Shown one piece after another: positions 1-5,188 of a stretch of DNA of 5,188 nt. The notes beneath the pieces were generated by a model, which was not told the origin of the DNA, made no database searches, and was given only the letters and a program-made list of their open reading frames with translations. Location of the stretch: the NCBI GenBank assembly GCA_021809305.1, contig JAKBAF010000113.1, positions 1 to 5,188 of the forward strand, read 5' to 3'. The DNA is from a bacterium. Lineage in GTDB: Bacteria > Chlamydiota > Chlamydiia > Chlamydiales > JAFEGQ01. Position numbers and translations under genes: made by a program. Position 1 is the stretch's first letter. The number at the start of each line of letters is the position of its first letter.

Positions 1-1194
1 GAGCAAGAAGCCTCCGTGCTTGTTGCAGAGGGCCATAAGAATCAGGCCGCGAAGGCGCGATTGGATATTCTCCTCGGTTACGCCCCTCTCCTTGAAGCCG
101 AAAAAGGGGGTGAGCAGCCCTTCGACGCTTGTGTGCGGCCCCTCAATTGGAATGACAAGGAGGTTGATGCCAAGCCGGCGTGCCACCTCCTTGGCATCAA
201 AAGAGCTCTCCTCAGAGGTAAAGCGGGAGGGCATAAAGACTGCTGTGACATTCTCCTTTCCAAGTGCCTCAGCTGCAATGCATGCAACTAGTGCGGAGTC
301 GATACCTCCCGAGAGGCCAAGGAAGCAGGTTGTGGTGGCTAGCTTGTGAAAGTAGTCTCGCAGGCCAAGCACTAGCGCGTGATAGAGGGAGGATGTATTG
401 CTTTTTGGAATTGTTAAGGGAGCTCCAAGAAGATGGGTATCGACAAAGAGATCATCGGGGGCAAAGCTCTTTGCATAGGCTACAAGCTCGCCCTCTCTGT
501 TCACAGCAAGGCTTGCTCCATCAAAAATCAGGCTATCATTTCCACCCACCTGATTGCAGAGGATAGCAGGTGCAGCCGTCCTCTTTGCTGCGCGAGCTAG
601 AGCCGCCACCCTAAATGAGAATTTATTTAGGCTATAGGGCGAGGCGGAGAGGTTAAGGAGGAGGTCAAGGGATGCGCCTGCAAGCTCGGCCACTGGGTCT
701 ATGGGATAGTTGGCAAAGACCGTAGCATCAGCGCCGCACCAGATATCTTCGCAGATCGTGATGCCAAGGCGCCGCTCTCCCCACTCCCACACTTTGCCAG
801 CAGTTCCTGGCGTGAAGTAGCGTCTCTCATCGAAGACATCGTATGTGGGCAGGAGGATTTTATCTTGAAAGCCGAGTAGGCGCCCATCCTCGATCACGGC
901 AGCTGAGTTGTGCAGCGGCTTTTCGCTCCCTGCCGGCGCACGCCTCGGGGTACCAACCACGATAAAGAGCTCCGAGGAGGCTGCGATAATGCGCTCGAGC
1001 TCCTCCTCGCATGCGGCGATAAACTGAGTGAGCATGAGCAGGTCTTTGGGCGGATAGCCCGATAGGGCAAGCTCTCCGAAGAGGACAAGCTCAGCTCCTC
1101 TATCGCGCGCTCGCATTAGCGCTTCGCAAATCTTTCTGCCATTTTCAGCAATAGCGCCAATTGTTGGATTGAGTTGGGCACAAAAGATGCGCAA
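1..1194 (-). CDS. nadE: Glutamine-dependent NAD+ synthetase, N-terminal 398 residues (3' end outside window)
   Basis: The enzyme makes NAD+ from deamido-NAD+ (nicotinate adenine dinucleotide), ATP and glutamine-derived ammonia in the cytoplasm, the last step of NAD synthesis. Seen: an N-terminal nitrilase-type glutaminase domain (about residues 1-260) with the full catalytic triad E41 (in FGELALSGYPP), K112 (in QDKILLPTYDVFDERRYF) and C148 (in GITICEDIW). A synthetase domain follows, with the ATP-pyrophosphatase loop SGGIDS at residues 295-300 and the substrate-binding stretch ENIQSRLRG at 375-383. The frame runs off the left edge at about residue 398, just before the expected TGNKSE-like loop. 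Family members are usually about 540 residues, so roughly a quarter is missing. No ATG fits the start: an in-frame TAA lies 24 nt upstream, and TTG at 1192-1194 sits 7 nt after AAGGAG. The protein then begins LRIFCAQLNPTIGAI, as the family does. It diverges from the plus-strand gene at 1355. The family call is secure. Confidence 0.95.
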   Translation of the reverse strand, partial: MRIFCAQLNPTIGAIAENGRKICEALMRARDRGAELVLFGELALSGYPPKDLLMLTQFIAACEEELERIIAASSELFIVVGTPRRAPAGSEKPLHNSAAVIEDGRLLGFQDKILLPTYDVFDERRYFTPGTAGKVWEWGERRLGITICEDIWCGADATVFANYPIDPVAELAGASLDLLLNLSASPYSLNKFSFRVAALARAAKRTAAPAILCNQVGGNDSLIFDGASLAVNREGELVAYAKSFAPDDLFVDTHLLGAPLTIPKSNTSSLYHALVLGLRDYFHKLATTTCFLGLSGGIDSALVACIAAEALGKENVTAVFMPSRFTSEESSFDAKEVARRLGINLLVIPIEGPHTSVEGLLTPFFGFKERGVTEENIQSRLRGLILMALCNKHGGFLL

Positions 1195-1198
1195 ATGA

Positions 1199-1207
1199 CC
1201 TCTCCTT
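1199..1207 (-). promoter_or_regulatory. Ribosome binding site fixing the TTG start of nadE
   Basis: Read on the minus strand this is AAGGAGAGG. Its AAGGAG core (1202-1207) ends 7 nt before the TTG codon at 1194-1192. An in-frame stop a few codons upstream leaves no ATG or GTG choice, so the site supports TTG initiation. Confidence 0.8.
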
Positions 1208-1239
1208 AGATTTTTGCCTTACTGTAGCACAGCTCTCCG

Positions 1240-1262
1240 AAAGAAATAAGTCTTATTTCTTT
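1240..1262. repeat. Perfect 23-bp palindrome, candidate operator between nadE and the 186-aa gene
   Basis: The left arm is AAAGAAATAAG (1240-1250), the centre a single T (1251), and the right arm CTTATTTCTTT (1252-1262). All 11 pairs match, and symmetry ends at both outer flanks. The one-base centre makes an RNA hairpin poor, and no gene ends here. A DNA site for a dimeric regulator is therefore more likely than a terminator. It lies 46 bp upstream of the nadE start codon and 36 bp upstream of the -35 box of the divergent gene. The regulator is unknown, and operator function is inferred from symmetry and position only. Confidence 0.55.
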
Positions 1263-1297
1263 TATACATCAACTCATCTTTCAGGAGAGGAAATTTC

Positions 1298-1327
1298 TTG
1301 AGGGAAAAGGCGCATACGAGTTATATT
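1298..1327 (+). promoter_or_regulatory. Sigma-70-like promoter for the 186-aa membrane protein gene
   Basis: A -35 box TTGAGG (1298-1303), an 18-bp spacer and a -10 box TATATT (1322-1327) lie 27 bp upstream of the ATG at 1355. Each box differs from consensus (TTGACA, TATAAT) by only one or two bases. Predicted transcription starts near 1334, giving a leader of about 20 nt that includes GAGGA (1346-1350) as a weak, closely spaced ribosome binding site. Confidence 0.55.
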
Positions 1328-1354
1328 ACTAATTAACTTTTTTTCGAGGAATAG

Positions 1355-1915
1355 ATGCCATTAATTACATCTCTTTCGATCGGCGTTGATCGAGCTCTCT
1401 TTGCTCTTCCTTTTGAGGAGAGATATCATGAGCGATGTGGTGCCGGTATGCGCTTTAAAGGGCTCCTCTCTTGCCTGGCCGGAGCGGCTGTGGCCCTCAG
1501 TGCAAGTCGTGTGGGGCTCCTCTCCAAACACCCCCTTCACTACTCAGCAGGCCTTGTTACCTACGGCCTCTTCTTCTCCGAAGTGCAAGCCCGCTGCTTT
1601 AAGAGGTGGGACGTTGGGTTCTACGAGCACTGGGTTCTTCCTGCAAGCGGACAGGGCATACTTGCCGAGGTCTGGCCCCGGGCAAATTTAGAGGTGGTGC
1701 GCCCCGCACTGCAAGGAGCGGTCTTTGTTGGGCTCTTTCTTAGCATTCGCAACTGTATGGAGCTTGCGAAAGCTCTCCGCTATCATCCCCCTGACGGGAA
1801 CCTGCTTATTTACTGTGGAGGGCAGGGTCTCGTTGCGCTTTGGGGGAGCTCAATCATAGCTTTTCAGCAGTGGGTCTCGGATAAATACGTTCATGACTTT
1901 CTGCAAAATAGCTAA
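1355..1915 (+). CDS. Unrecognised 186-residue four-span membrane protein (paralogue A)
   Basis: I do not recognise this protein. Hydrophobic stretches near residues 36-52, 62-77, 117-131 and 149-170 suggest two membrane hairpins joined by a central polar region (about 80-115) rich in Trp and aromatics. The N-terminus is not a classical signal peptide: charged residues EERYHERC precede the first span. Residues 116-152 align without gaps to residues 124-160 of the membrane protein encoded at 2879-3499. Shared positions include R116, P117, G121, L127, L129, S130, N133, L137, P145 and L150, and both proteins have a K/R-H-P turn between spans 1 and 2 (58-60 here). The ATG at 1355 has GAGGA only 4 nt upstream but a good promoter behind it. 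The next in-frame Met (M32) has no ribosome binding site and would remove the N-terminal region. A chlamydial inclusion-membrane role is conceivable but not shown. It is a real gene by frame length, promoter and paralogy. Confidence 0.75.
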   Translation: MPLITSLSIGVDRALFALPFEERYHERCGAGMRFKGLLSCLAGAAVALSASRVGLLSKHPLHYSAGLVTYGLFFSEVQARCFKRWDVGFYEHWVLPASGQGILAEVWPRANLEVVRPALQGAVFVGLFLSIRNCMELAKALRYHPPDGNLLIYCGGQGLVALWGSSIIAFQQWVSDKYVHDFLQNS

Positions 1916-1918
1916 CTC

Positions 1919-1985
1919 GAGGTGATTGCAAAAGTCCAGTTTAACCGATTTTTAGGTGATTTTATCCGAGATTTGCAATTACCTC
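1919..1985. repeat. 14-bp inverted repeat at a convergent gene junction
   Basis: The left arm GAGGTGATTGCAAA (1919-1932) pairs with the right arm TTTGCAATTACCTC (1972-1985). There are 13 Watson-Crick pairs and one G-T pair at 1924/1980, around a 39-nt interior. AGGTGATT recurs as a direct repeat inside (1954-1961). The right arm contains the stop codon of the minus-strand methyltransferase. It could be a bidirectional terminator for the convergent pair, but neither strand has a clear U-tract after the stem and the loop is long. Alternatively it is a 67-bp element with terminal inverted repeats (an insertion-sequence or MITE remnant), although no target duplication is evident. Confidence 0.5.
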
Positions 1986-2719
1986 TTCTTTCCTGTGAGT
2001 GCACGCACCCTAGGAAAGAGGTAGGGCAGGGGTTTTGATAGGACCACCTCCTGCCACCCTAGATCTGTAAAGAACGCTCTATATTCCGCACCGTAGCGAA
2101 AATCAATTAGCAGTATCTTCCCTCCTGGCTTTACGACGCGCGCCATCTCTAAAAGCGCTTGGCCTCGCTCCTCTCTACCTTTTACATTGTGAATAGCAAG
2201 GCAGGAGAGGACAAGATCGAATGTCTGATCTGGGAAGGGGATAGAGCGCATATCGGCTGTGTGAACCTCTATCTGCGCGGCAACGCCTGCGCTGGCGGCA
2301 TTCTCCATTGCGCGCATGGCGTGATTGCCCGATAGATCGCCTCGCTTCCAGCTATCAATGCCGAAGAGATGGGCCGTCTCGAACCTCTTTGCGAGCTCAA
2401 TCAGAAAGAGGCCAGAGCCGCAGCCAACATCGAGTAGGTGAGCGTGAGAGGGTATGTGGAGGGCTGCGGCTAGCTCTTTTGCAAGGCGCCCTTTGCCAAT
2501 CACGCTTGAGTAGAGCATCAGTATCGATGGGATCAAGAGGGTGCAGCTTGTAACCAGAAGGTAGAGGACTCCGAGATCTCTCCAAAGCGGAGCTTGGGGA
2601 TGGAGGAGGGTAGCGAGGAGGGCGGCTCCAAAAAGTGCAAGCAGCCCTAGTCCGCAGAGGAGTATGATCACCCGTGGGGCGTCAATGCCAAATTTTTTAA
2701 TATGATTTAAAAGTCTCAC
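1979..2719 (-). CDS. Membrane-anchored class I SAM-dependent methyltransferase, 246 aa
   Basis: It should transfer a methyl group from S-adenosylmethionine to an unidentified acceptor at the inner face of the membrane. Seen: two N-terminal membrane spans (about residues 16-38 and 48-70), then a Rossmann-fold methyltransferase domain. Motif I is LLDVGCGSG (95-103), with the acidic strand-2 end GID (120-122), AD156M, SCLAIHN (172-178) and the post-motif strand VVKPGGKILLIDF (195-207). The stretch SWKRGDLSGN (123-132) and the AIHN motif resemble a widespread family of small methyltransferases with an N-terminal membrane hairpin; that likeness is from memory. The substrate is unknown. The GTG start at 2717-2719 was chosen because AAAGGAGG ends 9 nt upstream. 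The frame stays open for 74 more codons, but that extension would run through the promoter and first codons of the divergent gene. It converges on the 186-aa gene with 63 bp between. Confidence 0.88.
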   Translation of the reverse strand: MRLLNHIKKFGIDAPRVIILLCGLGLLALFGAALLATLLHPQAPLWRDLGVLYLLVTSCTLLIPSILMLYSSVIGKGRLAKELAAALHIPSHAHLLDVGCGSGLFLIELAKRFETAHLFGIDSWKRGDLSGNHAMRAMENAASAGVAAQIEVHTADMRSIPFPDQTFDLVLSCLAIHNVKGREERGQALLEMARVVKPGGKILLIDFRYGAEYRAFFTDLGWQEVVLSKPLPYLFPRVRALTGKKR

Positions 2720-2728
2720 TTTGAAGTC

Positions 2729-2736
2729 CCTCCTTT
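2729..2736 (-). promoter_or_regulatory. Strong ribosome binding site that sets the methyltransferase GTG start
   Basis: On the minus strand this reads AAAGGAGG, a near-perfect Shine-Dalgarno sequence 9 nt before GTG (2719-2717). It is the main reason for rejecting the longer open frame that extends to 2941. Confidence 0.8.
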
Positions 2737-2804
2737 CATCAAGTAGAGAGTCTACAAGAAGATCGCACTTTTTTTCTGTGCTGATCGATCTATTCAAACG
2801 AGAT

Positions 2805-2832
2805 CGTATACGCTGTTTTTTCTTGAACACAA
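2805..2832 (-). promoter_or_regulatory. Possible promoter for the methyltransferase gene
   Basis: On the minus strand a -35-like TTGTGT (2832-2827), a 16-bp spacer and a -10-like TATACG (2810-2805) can be read. The leader would be about 80 nt. The -10 lies inside the 8-bp palindrome CGTATACG (2805-2812). The -35 overlaps the -35 of the opposing promoter at 2823-2852. The match is modest, and other arrangements are possible. Confidence 0.3.
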
Positions 2833-2852
2833 ATATCAAAGAGGGGTATGAT
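2823..2852 (+). promoter_or_regulatory. Sigma-70-like promoter for the 206-aa membrane protein gene
   Basis: A -35 box TTGAAC (2823-2828), an 18-bp spacer and a -10 box TATGAT (2847-2852) stand 26 bp upstream of the ATG at 2879. Both boxes are close to consensus. The spacing and the -10-to-ATG distance closely match the promoter at 1298-1327 ahead of the paralogous gene. Confidence 0.6.
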
Positions 2853-2878
2853 ACTGTAAACAAAAAAAGGACAGATTT

Positions 2879-3499
2879 ATGTCTCTCTCTGTGGTGGCTG
2901 CTCGGGTGGTCTTTGCCTATCCAGCAAGCTTTGACGATCATCCTGGGGACTCTCCTAAAGAGATCGCCATAGCGTCGGCGCTCTTCAGTGCAAGCCTAGC
3001 ATCACTCATGCTTCTTGCTAGCTACACTCGGCTTGGCCGCCATCCAATAGCCACCTCATCGACCCTACTTGGTTTAGGGGGCGTGGCTAGTTTCTGCCAA
3101 TTTACGCTCATGCAGATTAATGATGAGTGGAGCGGGAAAAAAATCGATGGCCTTACAAATACAGATATTAAGCGAGAGTTTGTCTTCCCAACGCCTAAGA
3201 AATGGGCAGAGATGGACGCGTCTGCCTCAAGGCAGCTCTTAATTGCCCGCCCTCTAATGCGCGGACTAATGATGGGCGCTCTCCTGCTCAGCTTAAAGAA
3301 CATCTATCGGCTGATTTCTAATCGCCATTTGGTCCCCCTCGGTAAGCCCCTCATCTGGCAAGGGATGATCCTCCTCGCTGGAGGGCTTGAGCTCACCATC
3401 TGGAACTGCTGCCTTCCTGAAAGTGAGGCCACGGCTAGAGCTAAAACCGAATTACCCGAAGGCGAGGACATCTACAACCCCGGCTGGCGCCGGAATTGA
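2879..3499 (+). CDS. Unrecognised 206-residue four-span membrane protein (paralogue B)
   Basis: I do not recognise this protein. Hydrophobic stretches near residues 28-48, 57-79, 126-139 and 157-175 suggest two membrane hairpins around a polar central segment (about 81-122). That segment is richer in charged residues than in the paralogue and about 12 residues longer. The C-terminal tail (about 180-206) is hydrophilic and acidic, ending with basic residues. R124-P125-...-S138-...-N141 and the following P153 and L158 match the protein encoded at 1355-1915 without gaps. The turn R54-H55-P56 corresponds to its K-H-P. The ATG is supported by AAGGA (2867-2871, 7 nt upstream) and by the promoter at 2823-2852. 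It diverges from the methyltransferase gene, and 69 bp separate it from the transporter gene. No strong terminator follows, so read-through into the transporter is plausible. No function can be assigned. Confidence 0.8.
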   Translation: MSLSVVAARVVFAYPASFDDHPGDSPKEIAIASALFSASLASLMLLASYTRLGRHPIATSSTLLGLGGVASFCQFTLMQINDEWSGKKIDGLTNTDIKREFVFPTPKKWAEMDASASRQLLIARPLMRGLMMGALLLSLKNIYRLISNRHLVPLGKPLIWQGMILLAGGLELTIWNCCLPESEATARAKTELPEGEDIYNPGWRRN

Positions 3500-3568
3500 C
3501 GCCAATCCGCTCTGCAGCTAGTCTAGACGCCTTGCAGTAGCAGATTATTCGAGTGGCGCAATCAAACA

Positions 3569-4951
3569 ATGAGTAGACAGAGAGAGCATTGGGGCTCACG
3601 CCTCGGATTTATCCTTGCGGCTGCAGGTTCTGCAATTGGGCTTGGGTCGCTCTGGAAGTTCCCCTACATCACAGGCCAGAATGGCGGCGGCGCCTTTGTC
3701 TTGATCTACCTGCTTTGTATGCTACTTGTATGTTTTCCCCTTTTTATTGGAGAGCTTGTTATTGGACGAGCCACGGCAAAGACCCCTGTTGCCGCCTTCT
3801 CAATACTCTCAGGGAAGCACTCCAGCTGGAAGGGGGCAGGGTGGCTTGCAATCGGTGCAACGCTTATCGTCTTCTCCTACTATGCTGTTGTTGCTGGTTG
3901 GGCGCTCAATTACACCCTCCTCTCCCTCTCCCAATTTACAAAGGGGCGCACCCCAGAAGAGATCGCCTCTGTTTTTACCCTCCTCGCAAGCTCCGGGAGT
4001 ATCAACGTTCTCTGGCAGGCCCTCTTTCTTCTACTGACAGCAGGTGTTGTCTATGGAGGCGTGCGAGAGGGGATTGAGCGCTGGGCAAAGATCCTAACAC
4101 CTGCCCTCTTCCTCATACTCATTGCTTTAGCCATCTACAGTATGACCCTACCTGGCTTTAAAGAGGCGGCCCGCTTTCTCTTTGTACCCGATACGGCCCG
4201 TCTGACAGCCCATGGTATTCTTGAGGCGTTGGGCCTCTCCTTTTTTACGGCAAGCCTTGGTTTTGGCATCATCTTGACCTACGGCAGCTACATGCGGCCG
4301 ATCGATGACATCCCCAAGACATCCCTCATCGTCCTCCTCATGACGTTAGCTGTTGCGCTCATCGCTGGCATTATGATCTTTCCCATTATCTTCTCCTTCG
4401 GCTTTGAGCCGCAGGCAGGGCCAGGTCTTGTCTTCATTACACTCCCGATACTCTTTGCCAAGCTCCCAGGGACACTTGTCCTCTCAACGGCCTTTTTCTT
4501 GCTGCTCGTCTTTACGGCTCTGACCTCAACCGTCTCCCTCCTTGAGAACTTGAGTGCCAGCTGCATGGAGCTCTTTAGCTGGCCGCGCCACAGATCGGTC
4601 TGGATCGTGACACTCCTTGTCTTTATCATGGGCCTCCCAAGCTCCCTTGCAGCCTCTGGCAAGCTCTTCTCCGCATGGCCTGCAATGTTTGGCGCTGACT
4701 TCTTTGTGACAATCAGCAGCCTTGTTGACAGGTGGTTCCTCCCCATCTCTGGGCTTTTAATCTCACTCTTTGTCGGTTGGGCGATGCCAAAAGAGATGCG
4801 CGATGCCGAATTTCTTAAGGGGACGACGTGGGGCCGCTTCTTAAAGCCGTGGCTCTTTCTTATTCGCTGGTTAGTTCCTGCTATGATCCTCTTGCTAATC
4901 TTTCAGGCGACGGGAATGATCGATGTTGATGCACTATTTAATCGAAGTTAG
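3569..4951 (+). CDS. Sodium-dependent transporter of the NSS (SNF, LeuT-like) family, 460 aa
   Basis: It probably imports an amino acid across the inner membrane, driven by the sodium gradient. Eleven membrane spans can be drawn (roughly 12-34, 42-64, 90-118, 148-164, 172-192, 217-241, 250-277, 302-330, 343-360, 375-405, 426-447), the usual bacterial number. The N-terminus REHW (5-8) and the TM1 stretch G20-S-A-I-G-L-G-S-L-W-K-F-P fall in the same numbering as LeuT, including the inner-gate residues R5 and W8. Also seen are Y47, tyrosines 104-105 in TM3 (substrate site), FFTASLGFG (225-233) at the unwound part of TM6, and T319-S320 (Na2 site) in TM8. Oddities are S27 where LeuT has Asn (Na1), K30 for Arg, and no acidic residue in TM7. 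The ribosome binding site is poor (GAG about 15 nt upstream), so expression may depend on the upstream gene; no convincing promoter is seen in 3500-3568. The substrate cannot be read from sequence. Confidence 0.93.
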   Translation: MSRQREHWGSRLGFILAAAGSAIGLGSLWKFPYITGQNGGGAFVLIYLLCMLLVCFPLFIGELVIGRATAKTPVAAFSILSGKHSSWKGAGWLAIGATLIVFSYYAVVAGWALNYTLLSLSQFTKGRTPEEIASVFTLLASSGSINVLWQALFLLLTAGVVYGGVREGIERWAKILTPALFLILIALAIYSMTLPGFKEAARFLFVPDTARLTAHGILEALGLSFFTASLGFGIILTYGSYMRPIDDIPKTSLIVLLMTLAVALIAGIMIFPIIFSFGFEPQAGPGLVFITLPILFAKLPGTLVLSTAFFLLLVFTALTSTVSLLENLSASCMELFSWPRHRSVWIVTLLVFIMGLPSSLAASGKLFSAWPAMFGADFFVTISSLVDRWFLPISGLLISLFVGWAMPKEMRDAEFLKGTTWGRFLKPWLFLIRWLVPAMILLLIFQATGMIDVDALFNRS

Positions 4952-4954
4952 GTG
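4950..4954 (+). promoter_or_regulatory. Ribosome binding site of htpG overlapping the transporter stop codon
   Basis: AGGTG begins within the TAG stop (4949-4951) of the transporter gene and ends 6 nt before the htpG ATG at 4961. The overlap suggests co-transcription and perhaps translational coupling of the two genes. Confidence 0.6.
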
Positions 4955-4960
4955 AGAGAG

Positions 4961-5188
4961 ATGGCCAAGGGAAAATTGCAAATCCATAGCGAAAATATCC
5001 TTCCGATTATCAAGCGATGGCTCTACTCCGAGAAAGAGATCTTCTTGCGCGAGCTTATCTCCAATGCGCAAGATGCCATTCACAAGTTAAAGCACCTAGC
5101 TGACAGGGGCGAGGCGGTGGTTGCGGCGGGAGAGTTTCGCATCGATGTCATCATCAATAAAGAGGCGTCGACCCTCCGCATCTCAGAT
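4961..5188 (+). CDS. htpG: Hsp90-family chaperone HtpG, first 76 residues (runs off the right edge)
   Basis: This is the ATP-dependent cytoplasmic chaperone that helps client proteins fold under stress. Seen: the opening of the N-terminal GHKL ATPase domain, with SENILPIIKRWLYSEKEIFLRELISNAQDA (residues 10-39, in two overlapping conserved blocks). E31 corresponds to the catalytic Glu, and N35 and D38 to nucleotide/Mg-binding positions. The window ends at ISD (74-76), the Asp expected to contact adenine, just before the usual NGIGM. Position 37 is Gln where the common bacterial form has Ser (NASDA); this position varies in divergent short HtpGs such as those of Bacteroidetes and, as I recall, Chlamydiae. 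Only 9 bp separate it from the transporter gene, so the two are probably one transcript. No heat-shock element such as CIRCE is visible immediately upstream. The family call is secure from the N-terminus; overall length is unknown. Confidence 0.93.
   Translation, partial: MAKGKLQIHSENILPIIKRWLYSEKEIFLRELISNAQDAIHKLKHLADRGEAVVAAGEFRIDVIINKEASTLRISD

Noticed and set aside
16..566. Plus-strand open frames opposite nadE
   Set aside because: The minus strand encodes clear nitrilase and NAD-synthetase motifs throughout; these frames show no family signal and no suitable ribosome binding sites.
2761..2805. Four GATC sites within 45 bp
   Set aside because: Two belong to one GATCGATC palindrome, GATC also recurs nearby in coding sequence, and there is no evidence for Dam methylation here; chance clustering is likely.
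2720..2941. In-frame extension of the methyltransferase coding region upstream of GTG 2719
   Set aside because: It crosses the promoter, ribosome binding site and first codons of the divergent 206-aa gene, has low-complexity basic content, and the strong Shine-Dalgarno sequence sits at the shorter start.
3480..3493. CCGGC-TGGC-GCCGG hairpin near the end of the 206-aa gene as a terminator
   Set aside because: It lies inside the coding region, has only 5 bp of stem, and no T-run follows.
1355..3499. Calling the two small membrane proteins chlamydial Inc proteins
   Set aside because: Inc proteins typically show one bilobed hydrophobic domain of about 40-60 residues with long cytosolic tails. 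These have two separated hairpins, and the host phylum itself is only inferred.
3500..3568. A separate promoter for the transporter gene
   Set aside because: No pair of -35 and -10 boxes with sensible spacing could be found; read-through from the 206-aa gene is simpler.
4288..4746. 152-codon minus-strand open frame inside the transporter gene
   Set aside because: It is antisense to conserved transporter spans 6-10. Its composition is a shadow, with many Lys, Arg and Ser and no recognisable domain.

Overview
The window is ordinary bacterial chromosome with six protein genes, two of them cut by the window edges, and four short intergenic regions. No tRNA, rRNA, CRISPR array, intact insertion sequence or phage gene was seen. 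The best guess for the source is a chlamydia-like (environmental) member of the Chlamydiae. The hints are a short, divergent HtpG opening, an NSS-family transporter of a kind chlamydiae carry, and two unrecognised small multi-spanning membrane proteins. This is inferred from remembered family features and is not proven; a related lineage with small intracellular-type genomes remains possible.

Left part, minus strand (1-1194): the first 398 residues of a glutamine-hydrolysing NAD+ synthetase (nadE), starting at TTG. It faces away from a 186-residue four-span membrane protein on the plus strand (1355-1915). The 160 bp between them holds a perfect 23-bp palindrome and a good sigma-70-like promoter for the membrane protein.

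Middle: a membrane-anchored class I SAM-dependent methyltransferase on the minus strand (1979-2719), starting at GTG behind a strong ribosome binding site. It converges on the 186-residue gene, and a 14-bp inverted repeat lies at the junction. It diverges from a second small four-span membrane protein (2879-3499), and the promoters of that pair appear to overlap. The two small membrane proteins flanking the methyltransferase share an ungapped sequence block and the same predicted topology, so they look like old paralogues.

Right part, plus strand: a complete 460-residue sodium-dependent amino-acid transporter of the NSS/LeuT family (3569-4951), followed 9 bp later by the first 76 codons of htpG (Hsp90) (4961-5188). 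The transporter keeps much of the LeuT core in identical numbering. It lacks the acidic residue that bacterial members normally carry in transmembrane segment 7, and it has unusual residues at the Na1 and outer-gate positions.

No functional pathway clearly joins the genes. NAD synthesis, amino-acid uptake and chaperone function are housekeeping roles, while the membrane-protein/methyltransferase group is the least understood part.
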